A DNA stretch of 53,490 bases from Chloroflexota bacterium (GTDB lineage: Bacteria; Chloroflexota; UBA6077; JACCZL01), in assembly GCA_020850535.1 (NCBI GenBank), contig JADZEM010000042.1, positions 1 through 53,490 of the forward strand. The letters are read 5' to 3'. The position numbers and the translations under genes are program-made. Numbering within the stretch: the first letter of the stretch is position 1; every line of letters starts with the position of its first letter. Below, piece by piece: positions 5,975-14,445 of this stretch. Under the pieces are notes generated by a model. That model did no database searches. It saw only the letters and a list, made by a program, of their open reading frames with translations, and had not been told where the DNA came from.

Positions 5975-8284
5975 ATGGCCGCGACTCCCGATTCAGCAGA
6001 TTCGTACATCGGTGCGCGGCTCAAGCGGCCCGACGGCCCGGCCAAGCTGACCGGCGAGGCGCGATACGCCGCCGACATCGCCCTGCCCAGCCTCGTGCAC
6101 GTGCGGCTGCTGCTCAGCCCCCACGCGCACGCGCGCATCCTCTCGGTGAACGCCGCCGAGGCGCGCGAGGTGCCGGGCGTCGTCGCCGTGCTGACGGCGG
6201 CCGACCTTGCTCCGTACGTCAAGAGCGCCCCGCTCTCACGGGCCCGCTGCCTGCTGGCCGAGGGCGAGGTCCGCTTCTGCGGGCAGCCGGTCGTGGCCGT
6301 GGTGGCCGTCTCCGAGGCCATCGCCCAGGACGCCCTGGCCCTGGTGGACGTCGACTACGAAGAGCTGCCGGCCGTTCTGACCGCCGACGACGCCCTGGTC
6401 CCGGGCGCCCCTGCCGTCTGGCCGGACGGCATCCCCGGCGTCGGCGCGGAAGCGGCCGGGCACGGCGTCGAAGCCGCCGGTGCGGGCGTGGCCAGCCGTG
6501 GCGACGGCGACGGGCAGCCCATCCACTCCCCGAACGTCGCCGCGCGCGAGCGGATGGACCGGGGAAACATCGCTACCGGGCTGGCCGAGGCCGAGGTGAC
6601 GATCCGCCGCACCTACCGCACGCCCATCGTGCACCAGGGGTACGTCGAGCCGCACGCCACCCTCGCCGCGCCGGAGCCGGGCGGCGGCCTGACCATCTGG
6701 TCGTCCACCCAGGGCGTCTTCCTGCCCCGTGAGGAGACGGCCCGCGTGCTCGGCTGGTCGGACTCGCAGATCCGGCTGATCCCCACGACGGTCGGCGGCG
6801 GCTTCGGCGGCAAGGGCGTCCTGCTGGAGCCGCTGGCTGGCGTGCTGGCCGTCATGCTCGCTCGGCCCGTGCGGATCGTGATGACCCGCATGGACGAGTT
6901 CCTGGCCGCCACGCCCGCGCCGCGCTGCCAGATCGAGCTGACCCTCGGGGCGAAGCGGGACGGCACGCTCACGGCCATCGACGCCCGCATCGTCTTCGAC
7001 GCCGGCCTCTACCCTGGCTCACCCGTCACCAACGCGATGATCTACGTCGGCGGCTTCTACCGCGTCCCGCACCTGCGGCTGCGCGGCTACGACGTCGTCA
7101 CCCACACCATCCCCCAGGGCGCCTATCGAGCACCCGGCGCGGTGCAGGGCGTCTTCGCCATCGAGCAGGCGATGGACGAGTTGGCGCGCGAGCTTGGCCG
7201 CGACCCCATCGATCTGCGACTGCAGAGCTGCATCGTCGAGGGCGACCTGATGCCACACGGGCAGCGCTGGGCGCGGATCGGGCTGCGCCAGTGCCTGGAG
7301 ACGCTGCGCGAGCATCGGGCCTGGCAGACGCGGGATTCGCAGCAGACCGGTCCCAACGAGGGCGTCGGCGTGGCGCTCGGCGGCCTGATGGTGACGCTCC
7401 AGTCGGCCTCGGCGCTGGTGCGCCTGGAGGCGGACGGCACCATCACCACCGTGGTCGGCTCGGTGGACATCTCCGGCTCGAACACGGCGCTCTTGCAGAT
7501 CGCCGCCGAGTCATTCGGGCTGCCCATCGAGCGGGTCGCGCTCTCCAATGCCGACAGCACCGGCGCGCCGCACTCCCCGATGTCCGGCGGCAGCAAGATC
7601 ACGCTGGTGGTCGGCGCGGCCATCACCGAGGCCTGCGCGGACGCCCGTCAGCAGGTCTTCGACATCGCAGCGGATCAACTGGAGGCGGCCCCCGAAGACC
7701 TGGAGCTCGTCGACGGTCGTGTGCGGGTGCGGGGCGCGCCGGAGCGGACCATCGGGCTGGACCGCATCCACCAGCTCACGGCGATGATGTACGCACAGCA
7801 TCCGCCGGTCCTGGGGCGCGGCAACGTCATCCTGAAGGTACGCGCCTCCGCGATGGCCGCCCACCTTGCGCGGGTCCGCGTCGATCCGGAGACCGGGCGC
7901 GTCGAGGTGCTGGAGTACGTGGCCGTCCACGACGTCGGTCGGGCCATCAACCCGGCCCTGGTCGAGGAGAACATCCACGGCGGCGTGTCGCAGGGCATCG
8001 GCTGGGCGCTCTACGAGCAGATGCTCTACGACGAGGGCGGCCGGCTGGTCACGTCGAGCCTGCTGGACTACACCCTGCCCGGCTCGCACCAGATCCCGCC
8101 CATCGAGTCGGTGATCCTGGAGATCCCGTCGCAGTCCGGGCCGTACGGGCTGCGCGGCGTCGGCGAGCCGCCGGTCATCCCGGTGGCCGCCACCATCGCG
8201 AACGCCGTCCATGCTGCCACCGGCCGCCGCCTGACCGAGATCCCGATCACCGCGCCGGCCGTGCTGCGGGCGCTCGCGGAGTAG
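5975..8284 (+). CDS. Xanthine dehydrogenase family molybdopterin-binding (large) subunit
   Basis: The product is about 769 aa. ATG 5975 is chosen because GGAAAGG lies eight bases upstream; GTG 5960 is an alternative. Recognisable CoxL/XdhA features include RPDGPAKLTGEARYAADI at the N-terminus, CGQPVVAVVA, the molybdopterin loop TTVGGGFGGKG, AYRAPGAVQGVFAIEQAMDE, and the terminal RGVGEPPVIPVAATIANA containing the active-site Glu. The family hydroxylates purines, aldehydes or CO with a molybdenum cofactor. It normally works with an FAD subunit and a 2Fe-2S subunit, but neither gene lies next to this one. A glycine/alanine-rich stretch around residues 165-200 looks like a family-atypical insertion. 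The substrate cannot be assigned; the CO dehydrogenase CoxL active-site loop was not seen. Confidence 0.85.
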   Translation: MAATPDSADSYIGARLKRPDGPAKLTGEARYAADIALPSLVHVRLLLSPHAHARILSVNAAEAREVPGVVAVLTAADLAPYVKSAPLSRARCLLAEGEVRFCGQPVVAVVAVSEAIAQDALALVDVDYEELPAVLTADDALVPGAPAVWPDGIPGVGAEAAGHGVEAAGAGVASRGDGDGQPIHSPNVAARERMDRGNIATGLAEAEVTIRRTYRTPIVHQGYVEPHATLAAPEPGGGLTIWSSTQGVFLPREETARVLGWSDSQIRLIPTTVGGGFGGKGVLLEPLAGVLAVMLARPVRIVMTRMDEFLAATPAPRCQIELTLGAKRDGTLTAIDARIVFDAGLYPGSPVTNAMIYVGGFYRVPHLRLRGYDVVTHTIPQGAYRAPGAVQGVFAIEQAMDELARELGRDPIDLRLQSCIVEGDLMPHGQRWARIGLRQCLETLREHRAWQTRDSQQTGPNEGVGVALGGLMVTLQSASALVRLEADGTITTVVGSVDISGSNTALLQIAAESFGLPIERVALSNADSTGAPHSPMSGGSKITLVVGAAITEACADARQQVFDIAADQLEAAPEDLELVDGRVRVRGAPERTIGLDRIHQLTAMMYAQHPPVLGRGNVILKVRASAMAAHLARVRVDPETGRVEVLEYVAVHDVGRAINPALVEENIHGGVSQGIGWALYEQMLYDEGGRLVTSSLLDYTLPGSHQIPPIESVILEIPSQSGPYGLRGVGEPPVIPVAATIANAVHAATGRRLTEIPITAPAVLRALAE

Positions 8285-8384
8285 CGAGCCGCACTCCGGT
8301 CGTCGCCCGCGTCGGCTCAGTCACGCCACCCGTCACGACCTACCGCGCACACCGGGCTGCCGCGAACCATCGCGCGCCACCCTT

Positions 8385-8405
8385 CGACCCACGACCCACG
8401 ACCCT
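8385..8405. repeat. Heptanucleotide repeat CGACCCA x3
   Basis: Three consecutive 7-bp units (CGACCCA, CGACCCA, CGACCCT) sit between the stop of the molybdenum enzyme and the convergent methyltransferase gene. The same heptad family occurs at 25729-25861, 52611-52652 and 52877-52925. Confidence 0.6.
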
Positions 8406-8407
8406 GG

Positions 8408-9070
8408 CTACTCGGTAACCGTCCAGTAGTAGTCGCCGGTGTAGCCGCACTCCTCGAAGATCCGCACCCAGGTCTCACGGTCGAAGTAGGTCAGCGCCGT
8501 GAGCTGCCACGCCTCGAACGCCCGGTGCTGCTCCTCGGTGAACCAGGAGTCCACCTGCAGGTAGCCGTGCCCGCCCGGCTTCTTGACCCGCTCAAGCTCG
8601 CGGATCGCCTGCTTGCACTCCTCCAGCGGGAGGTTGTGGAGCGTGTTGATCGAGAGCACCACGTCAAACGAGGCGTCCGCGAACGGCAGCGATGAGGCCG
8701 CCCCCCGCTTGAGGTACGGCTTGACGTCCGCCATCGCATGCTCGATGGCGTACTCCGAGATGTCCAGGCCGGCCACCTCGACGCCGGGGGCCACCCGACG
8801 AAGATCGTGCAGCAGGAAGCCCTTGCCACAGCCCACGTCCAGCACCCGCGTGCCAGCCGCGATGCCGTACGCATCGCGCAGGTCTTCAGCCACGCCGGTC
8901 CAGAAGCGCTCGTGGTAGGTGTAGCCGCCGTACCCCTGCGTCCTCGGGCCGTCGAAGTACGCCTGCCCGAACTGCTTGGCGATCCGGCGGTCCTCTTCGA
9001 GCACCTGCGGCCGAAGCTGGTTGCGGCCCTTCGAGACGGGGTAGCGAGCCAGCCGATTGATCTCTCTCAA
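8408..9070 (-). CDS. Class I SAM-dependent methyltransferase
   Basis: The product is 220 aa with a TTG start at 9070, preceded by GAGGG. Motif I (VLDVGCGKGFLLHDL, about residues 76-90) is followed by the acidic VAGLDISEYAIEHA, ASSLPFADASFDVVLSINTL as motif II, and ERVKKPGGHGYLQVDSW after it. This is the standard Rossmann-type methyltransferase (Methyltransf_11/25-like). It is the last gene of a minus-strand set with the epimerase (18-base gap) and the GmhB-GmhA fusion, so a sugar or sugar-nucleotide substrate is a reasonable inference. The substrate is not proven by the sequence. Confidence 0.85.
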   Translation of the reverse strand: MREINRLARYPVSKGRNQLRPQVLEEDRRIAKQFGQAYFDGPRTQGYGGYTYHERFWTGVAEDLRDAYGIAAGTRVLDVGCGKGFLLHDLRRVAPGVEVAGLDISEYAIEHAMADVKPYLKRGAASSLPFADASFDVVLSINTLHNLPLEECKQAIRELERVKKPGGHGYLQVDSWFTEEQHRAFEAWQLTALTYFDRETWVRIFEECGYTGDYYWTVTE

Positions 9071-9088
9071 GAGGCCCTCACCCGCGTC

Positions 9089-9967
9089 CTACTTCACGCC
9101 GCCCAGGCGCGCCGCCACCGTCGCCTTCAGGCCGTCCGCGAACGGCGTCAGCGTCAGGCCCGGCAGCGCCGACCGCAGCTTGCCGATGTCGAAGTCGCGG
9201 CGGCTGGTCCCACCAGACTTCGGCAGGTTGACGATCTCGAACGGCCTGGGCGAGAGCGCCTGCAGTTGCCTCGCAATCGAGCCGAAGTCGCGGCTCTCAC
9301 CCGAGGCGACGTTGAAGACGCCCGTCGCGTCGGATGCGGCCAGCGCCGCCGCGATCGCGGCCACGTCGTCCACGTAGACGTGGTCGCGGATGTCGTCGCC
9401 CTCGCCGAACATGCTCAGCTTGCCATCGCTGATGATCTGGCTGATGAAGCGGTTCGGGCCGTACGAGTTGTGGGTGTCGCCCGCGCCGTAGACGCCCGTC
9501 GGCCGCACGATCACCAGCGGGACTTTCGCCGCGCCGCAGACGTTCGCCAGCACCCGCTCGCCGGCGTACTTGGCCAGGGCGTAGAAGTCGGCCGGCTCGA
9601 CCGCCGAGGTCTCGGTCACGACCTCGTCGCTCATCGGGTACACCGCGTCCGAGCTGACGTACACGACCTTCTTGAACGGATGCCCCTCGACGTACCGCCC
9701 GACGTTCAGCGCCATCTGGAGATTGGCGTCGAGGGCGTCCACCGTCCGGCCCTTGTCCGGCGTGACCGCCGAGGCAAAAATCAACGTGGTGTCGGGGCCG
9801 GCCAGGGCGTCGAGCACGCCGAAGGCCGCACGGTCCGTCAGGTTGAGCGTCTTCGAGTTGAACCCGTGGACCGTTACGCTGTCCGCCTGGAGCCGCGCGC
9901 CAATCGCCTGCCCGAGAAAGCCCGTCGCCCCCAGCAGGACGACCGCCCCCGTTCCGTTACCGCTCAT
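9089..9967 (-). CDS. NAD-dependent epimerase/dehydratase (extended SDR)
   Basis: The product is about 292 aa. ATG 9967 overlaps the stop of the upstream gene (ATGA), which sets the start. The NAD-binding motif is LLGATGFLGQAIGARL near residues 10-25. A serine-rich strand VVYVSSDAVYP is followed by the catalytic FYALAKYAGERV (Y-x-x-x-K). RPTGVYGAGDTH and YVDDVAAI complete the extended SDR pattern of sugar-nucleotide epimerases and dehydratases. With the upstream heptose-type phosphatase/isomerase fusion, it may act on a nucleotide-activated heptose or related sugar. UDP- or dTDP-hexose substrates cannot be excluded. Confidence 0.85.
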   Translation of the reverse strand: MSGNGTGAVVLLGATGFLGQAIGARLQADSVTVHGFNSKTLNLTDRAAFGVLDALAGPDTTLIFASAVTPDKGRTVDALDANLQMALNVGRYVEGHPFKKVVYVSSDAVYPMSDEVVTETSAVEPADFYALAKYAGERVLANVCGAAKVPLVIVRPTGVYGAGDTHNSYGPNRFISQIISDGKLSMFGEGDDIRDHVYVDDVAAIAAALAASDATGVFNVASGESRDFGSIARQLQALSPRPFEIVNLPKSGGTSRRDFDIGKLRSALPGLTLTPFADGLKATVAARLGGVK

Positions 9968-11217
9968 TCGTGGATGCTCTCCCACTTCATCGGCGCTGCC
10001 TGCAGCCTCGGGTCCGAGACGAACAGGTGCCAGACGACCGCCTGGAACGCCTCGCTGTGCGCCGTCACCGTCTCCGGGCTGATCGTCGGGACGATCACGC
10101 ACTCGGTCGCCACCTTCTTCGTGTAGCCGCCGTCCCGCCCGACGATCCCGACGATTTTTGCCCCGACCTCAACGCCGACGTCCATCGCTTTGACGAGGTT
10201 CATGCTCACGTTGCGCCGCGGGTCGCCGCCACCCACCGAGAGGATCAGCAGCATGTCCTTGTTCGAGAGCTTGCTGCCCTTCAGCCAGTTTGCAAACGAG
10301 GTGTCCCAGCCGTCGTCGTTGATACGCGCCGTCAGCTCGGAGACGTTATCGGTCGGGGCGTACGCTTCGAAATGGGCGATCTTGCGGAAGTCGTTGACGG
10401 CGTGCCCGGCGTTGCCGGCGCTGCCGCCCACCCCGAGGATGAACAGCCGACCGCCGCTGTCGCGGACGCTCACCATCAGGTCGATGATGCGGTTGACCAC
10501 AGCCGTGTCGATGCCGGCTGCGACCTGTTGAACTTCCTGGAAGTAGCGCGTGACGAAATCCACAGCCTCGCTCCCCGTCCCCGGCCGGTGGGCAGCGCTC
10601 ACCGGCGCGTGCGTCTGGCCCGCCTGCGCGTGGCGCAGCACGGCGTCTACGGCCTCGGTCAGCGTCTGCACGCGGGCATCAGCCCAGGACGCTGCACTAT
10701 ACGGCCGGTCGATCAGAATCGAGTAGCAGCCGGCGTTCCGGCCGGCGTCCACGTCTCGCCAGCGGTCCCCGACGACATACGAGCGGGAGAGGTCGACGCT
10801 CCAGCGGGCCGCCGCCTCGTCCAGCATGGCCGTGTCCGGCTTGTGGCACGGGCAGCCCTCGGACTTGTCGTGCGGGCAGACGTAGATATCGTCGAGCGGG
10901 ACGGCTGCCGCCAGTTGCTGGTGCATGGTGTCGAGGTCGGCGCGCAGAAGTTCGCCGTTCGCCAGTTCGGGCTGGTTGGTGAACACGATGCACAGGAAGC
11001 CGGCCTCGCGCAGCCGCTGCACCTGCGCCCCGGCCCCCGCCACGATGCGGAAGTCGGCCACCTGGGTCGGCGCGTACGACTTGCCGTCCGCGCGGACGAT
11101 GGCCTCGGCCAGGACGCCGTCGCGGTCCAGAAAGACGGCGCATCTGCTGGCGGGGACGGACGAACGCGGCGGCTCGGCCCCCGGCGACGGCAGATGGCGA
11201 AACGGTCCGGCAGTCAC
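9964..11217 (-). CDS. Fusion of GmhB-like HAD phosphatase and GmhA-like SIS isomerase
   Basis: The product is 417 aa with a GTG start. Residues about 25-195 form a HAD-IIIA phosphatase: CAVFLDRDGVL holds the catalytic DxD, FTNQPELANG holds the second motif, a zinc-loop-like segment YVCPHDKSEGCPCHKPD follows, and VVGDRWRDVDAG is the acidic motif. This matches D-glycero-D-manno-heptose-1,7-bisphosphate phosphatase. Residues about 215-400 form a SIS domain (FILGVGGSAGNAGHAVNDFR, LLILSVGGGDPRRN, ETVTAHSEAFQAVVWHL) resembling sedoheptulose-7-phosphate isomerase. In most bacteria these are separate proteins with the heptose kinase step between them. The fusion plus the coupled epimerase suggests NDP-heptose-like sugar synthesis, perhaps for a surface glycan. 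Confidence 0.85.
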   Translation of the reverse strand: MTAGPFRHLPSPGAEPPRSSVPASRCAVFLDRDGVLAEAIVRADGKSYAPTQVADFRIVAGAGAQVQRLREAGFLCIVFTNQPELANGELLRADLDTMHQQLAAAVPLDDIYVCPHDKSEGCPCHKPDTAMLDEAAARWSVDLSRSYVVGDRWRDVDAGRNAGCYSILIDRPYSAASWADARVQTLTEAVDAVLRHAQAGQTHAPVSAAHRPGTGSEAVDFVTRYFQEVQQVAAGIDTAVVNRIIDLMVSVRDSGGRLFILGVGGSAGNAGHAVNDFRKIAHFEAYAPTDNVSELTARINDDGWDTSFANWLKGSKLSNKDMLLILSVGGGDPRRNVSMNLVKAMDVGVEVGAKIVGIVGRDGGYTKKVATECVIVPTISPETVTAHSEAFQAVVWHLFVSDPRLQAAPMKWESIHE

Positions 11218-11296
11218 GGGGCCGGATTATGCCCGATTCGCCCCTGCGAGCCGAGACAGCCGCTGCCGCTCCGGACCCCGCCGCTCCAGCGTATCG

Positions 11297-11728
11297 TCAG
11301 CGCAGGTACATGTTGGCTGATACCTCGAACGCGTCTTCGGCCTTCCCGAAGAACTCGCCAGACGGGAACATGGCCAGCTCATAGCGCTCGTTGCTGTAGG
11401 TGTAGAACCCGAACGTCCAGCGGTCGCCGGGGCCGAAGTAGCGCAGACGGCAGAGGTGCGTCGGTGTGTTTCGCAGCCGTTCGAGGTACTCCTCGCGTGT
11501 TTCCGGCCAGTCCGGCGGCGGCCAACTCGGCGTCAGCGGTTCTGGCTCGGTGTACGCATCGACATAGCAGAACTGCCCCCGAAACCGAATGTCCAGCCGC
11601 GTGTACCGTCCAGCAAAATGCTCCCCAGCGTACTTCCGCAGCTGTGACTCTGTCTGTCGCTTCACGCCGTCCGGCACCTTGCGGCCACCGGCGTCTGGGT
11701 TGAAATGCCAGCCTCCCGCTGGTGACAT
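11297..11728 (-). CDS. Conserved hypothetical protein, 143 aa
   Basis: ATG 11728 follows a GGGAGG ribosome-binding site nine bases upstream. The protein is soluble, acidic and rich in aromatic residues. It has distinctive blocks LDIRFRGQFCYVDAYTEPEP, PPPDWPETREEYLERLRNTP and HLCRLRYFGPGDRWTFGFYT. I recognise it as a conserved family of unknown function seen in several phyla, including Cyanobacteria and Chloroflexota, but I cannot name a function. It has no signal peptide and no obvious catalytic motif. It is separated by 79 bases from the GmhB-GmhA fusion gene on the same strand and could be cotranscribed with it. Confidence 0.75.
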   Translation of the reverse strand: MSPAGGWHFNPDAGGRKVPDGVKRQTESQLRKYAGEHFAGRYTRLDIRFRGQFCYVDAYTEPEPLTPSWPPPDWPETREEYLERLRNTPTHLCRLRYFGPGDRWTFGFYTYSNERYELAMFPSGEFFGKAEDAFEVSANMYLR

Positions 11729-11868
11729 CGGTATCAGCCTCCCTGTACGACATGCTGCCTGCGTGCATGCTACCGCACCATCCCTCCAGGTTCACCACGG
11801 ACTCCGAGCCAGCACGCACTATCCTGAAATGGCGGTCACGACGGCCCCCTGTCGGCTACAGTGCGTGT

Positions 11869-11889
11869 GCCCCAACGGCGGGGCGTTTT
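11869..11889 (+). terminator. Possible terminator or attenuator hairpin
   Basis: GCCCC (11869-11873) pairs with GGGGC (11880-11884) across a six-base loop and is followed by GTTTT. It lies in the 316-base divergent region upstream of the propeller gene, where no upstream plus-strand gene needs terminating, so it could be an attenuator or chance. I see nothing else in 11729-12044. Confidence 0.3.
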
Positions 11890-12044
11890 GAGGCAACCTC
11901 TGACCGCCGTACCTCCTCGCTTGCTCGCGCCAGCGACAGGGGTACATGCATCAGTCTGCCATCGGCGCCTGGTGCATTCGACCGTACACCGACCGACCCG
12001 CACCACCCGGCGCAGCCAGGGATGCTGCAGCGCAGGAGCTCTCG

Positions 12045-13271
12045 ATGCCGACCCGACTCTCTCGACGGATGTACGTCCGCGCGCTCGGCGCAACGCTCGC
12101 GGCTGGCGCGCTTGCCGCGCTGACGGAGCCGGCTGCCGCCGCTGCCAACCCCCGCCCGGCAGCCGGCTCCGAGGCGCGCCGGCCCCCGCTGCTGCTGACC
12201 GGCGGCAGTGCAGACTCGCAGGGCGTGGCCGCGCAGGACGCGACCCCCACGCCCGAACCGGCAGCCTCGCCCGCCCCGACGCCCGCGCCCGTCAACGTCT
12301 GGGCCGCCACCGCCTCGAATGACATCCCGCCCCAGCTTGCCGATCTGCCGCCGCGCGTCTACGTCCCGCACGAATTGGGCGGCGACGTGGCCGTCATCGA
12401 CCCGCTCACCATGCAGATCATCGACCGCTACTACGTCGGCCGGACGCCCCACCACGTTGCGCCGTCCTGGGACTTGACCCAGCTCTACGTCAACGTGATG
12501 GACTCGAACTACCTCACCGTGATCGACCCGCGCACCGGCAAGCCGACCGGCACCCTCCCGGCCGCCGTCCCCTACAACCTCTACTTCACCCCGGACGGCT
12601 CCAAGGCCATCGTGGCCGCCGAGCGCTTCAACCGCCTGGACTTCCACAACCCGAGTACCTGGGAGGTCATCGGCCGGCTGCCGATCCCCGGGTCAGGCGT
12701 GGATCACATGGACTTCTCGGCGGACGGCTCGTACCTGCTGGTGAGCTGCGAGTTCGGCGGGCAGGTGGTCAAGGTCGGGACGAATCCGCCGGCCGTGCTG
12801 GGCGTCTTCCGAGGCGGCCGGCTCCCCGTGGACGTGAAGCTCAACGCCGAGGGCACTCACTTCTTCGTGGCGGACCAGGGACGGCACGGCGTCATGGTCA
12901 TCGAGCCTGAGACCATGACGGAGGTCGCGTTCCTGCCGACCGGCGCTGGCGCGCACGGCATGGCCATCGCCCGGGACACCCGCGCCCTCTACGTGACCAA
13001 CCGCCTCGCCGGCACCCTCTCCGTGATCGACATGGCGGCGTTCGGGATCGCCCGCACCTGGAGGATCGGCGGCAGCCCGGACATGGTCCAGGTCTCCCCG
13101 GACGGCCAGCAGATCTGGATCTCGTCGCGGAACCACGGCACGGTGCAGGTCGTGGACAGCAACACCGGGGCGGTGCTCCACCAGCTACGGACGGGAGCGG
13201 CCCCACACGGCCTGACCTACTTCCCCCAGCCCGGCCGGATCAGCCTCGGGCACAACGGCGTCTACCGCTGA
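12045..13271 (+). CDS. Tat-exported YncE/YVTN-type beta-propeller protein
   Basis: The product is about 408 aa. ATG 12045 has an AGGAG ribosome-binding site seven bases upstream. The N-terminus RLSRRMYVRALGATLAAGAL is a twin-arginine-like signal with an alanine-rich cleavage region, followed by a Pro/Ala/Thr linker. From about residue 105 there are repeated blade units with hallmarks such as VAVIDPLTMQIIDRYYVG, LTVIDPRTGKPTGTLP, VMVIEPETMTEVAFLPTG, LSVIDMAAFGIARTWRIG and VQVVDSNTGAVLHQLRTG, each followed by a P-x-x-x/SPDG turn. This is the YVTN/cytochrome-D1-like propeller family, usually extracytoplasmic, with binding roles. Its 3' end is duplicated near 18119-18411, on the far side of the putative toxin locus. 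Confidence 0.85.
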   Translation: MPTRLSRRMYVRALGATLAAGALAALTEPAAAAANPRPAAGSEARRPPLLLTGGSADSQGVAAQDATPTPEPAASPAPTPAPVNVWAATASNDIPPQLADLPPRVYVPHELGGDVAVIDPLTMQIIDRYYVGRTPHHVAPSWDLTQLYVNVMDSNYLTVIDPRTGKPTGTLPAAVPYNLYFTPDGSKAIVAAERFNRLDFHNPSTWEVIGRLPIPGSGVDHMDFSADGSYLLVSCEFGGQVVKVGTNPPAVLGVFRGGRLPVDVKLNAEGTHFFVADQGRHGVMVIEPETMTEVAFLPTGAGAHGMAIARDTRALYVTNRLAGTLSVIDMAAFGIARTWRIGGSPDMVQVSPDGQQIWISSRNHGTVQVVDSNTGAVLHQLRTGAAPHGLTYFPQPGRISLGHNGVYR

Positions 13272-13278
13272 GACCGGG

Positions 13279-13308
13279 CTGGCGGGCCGGAGCTGTCCGA
13301 CCCGCCAG
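13279..13308. terminator. Hairpin between convergent genes
   Basis: CTGGCGGG (13279-13286) and CCCGCCAG (13301-13308) form a perfect eight-base-pair stem between the convergent propeller gene and the 376-aa gene. It could end transcription in both directions, although no T tract follows. In the duplicated copy near 18388 the second arm is lost, because the similarity ends inside the loop. Confidence 0.45.
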
Positions 13309-13314
13309 TCGGGC

Positions 13315-14445
13315 TTACAGGAGCGGCGGGTCGGTCAGCAGGCCGTAGCTGACCGGGCCGCCGGCCGGGTAGTTCGTGGCGAGCATCGCCGCGAGATCGG
13401 CCGGGATCTCCGGGAACTCGATCCGGACCCGCCCGTCTGGGTGCCGGGTCCGGAGTGTCTGGACCGCGTACAGCAGCTGGCGGTACGCGATCACCTGCCG
13501 GGCTTCGTCCAGCTCGGACCAGGGCAGCGGCAGCATCAGGACGCGCAAGCCGGTGTCGAGCACGATCACCGTGCTCAGGAGCGCCTGGATGTTGTCCTGA
13601 AACTCCGTATCCTGAGACTCTGCCAGGCTGGTCTCGTCGTCCGTGAAGTCGTCCACCACTATGGGCGCCTCCCGCCCGCGCCGCGGCGTGGCCCCGGACT
13701 TCGGCCGGGGCAGCCGGGGCCAGGCCGGACGGATATCGTGCTCCGTCAGGTACGCGCCGACGCCGGCGTAGACCCCCCGCTTCCCGGTCGCGAGGTCGAG
13801 GGCGTCCACGTCGAGCGCCTGGAAGACGCCGCCGTCGTCAAGCAGCTCGGCCTGGTCGGGCAGCCCCAGCAGCAGATCGCGCCCGTATTTCTCAACGTAC
13901 GCTGGCCCGTACCAGGTCCGCCACCCGACCACGAGGGCGCGCCGCAGCACGACAGCGGGAAGACTCAATTCACCGCTCACCCCATAGAGGATGCCGAGCG
14001 CTGGCCGGATTCTCGTGTAGAGGGCCTTGCCGATTCGTGTCAGCATCTCGGTTGACGCACCGGCAAACGCCTCAAGTGGGACACCCGCATCCTCATGGCT
14101 CCAGGTACTGATTGAGATCTTGACGTCCCAGTCGGTCTCAGAACGACGGAATATGGAGACAATCGTTCGTGTCCCCGGTGCCACTAGCCAGACCGCGCCG
14201 TAGCTCCACTCCTCGACCATGTGAAGTCGATCGACTGGTCCGTAGCCGTCGAAGACAAGGCGGATCGAGCGCAGGTGCGATTCGACGTCCTCGACCAGCC
14301 GCGGCTGTCCGCTGGCGGTGTACGCGCCAATCCCGGGCCGGAGCCCGCAATCGGCGATGATCCGAGCCACGTCCAGCACATCGGCCTCTGACGCGAGGCC
14401 CGCACACTCACGAAAATCCAGAATCAGATCTCGAAGTCGACTCAC
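13315..14445 (-). CDS. Putative immunity protein or partner of the LamG-nuclease protein
   Basis: The product is 376 aa with a GTG start overlapping the stop of the upstream 1175-aa gene by four bases (GTGA), which implies translational coupling. No signal peptide or membrane segment is seen, so it should be cytoplasmic. Characteristic blocks are RPGIGAYTASGQPRLVEDVE, WRTWYGPAYVEKYGRDLLLG and KRGVYAGVGAYLTEHDIRPA, and an acidic stretch (VVDDFTDDETSLAESQDTEF) precedes the last 100 residues. I cannot assign a named family. Its position directly after a secreted protein with a nuclease-like C-terminus, and the decayed paralog at 18370-19338, fit an immunity gene. It could also be an unrelated accessory protein. 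Confidence 0.6.
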   Translation of the reverse strand: MSRLRDLILDFRECAGLASEADVLDVARIIADCGLRPGIGAYTASGQPRLVEDVESHLRSIRLVFDGYGPVDRLHMVEEWSYGAVWLVAPGTRTIVSIFRRSETDWDVKISISTWSHEDAGVPLEAFAGASTEMLTRIGKALYTRIRPALGILYGVSGELSLPAVVLRRALVVGWRTWYGPAYVEKYGRDLLLGLPDQAELLDDGGVFQALDVDALDLATGKRGVYAGVGAYLTEHDIRPAWPRLPRPKSGATPRRGREAPIVVDDFTDDETSLAESQDTEFQDNIQALLSTVIVLDTGLRVLMLPLPWSELDEARQVIAYRQLLYAVQTLRTRHPDGRVRIEFPEIPADLAAMLATNYPAGGPVSYGLLTDPPLL

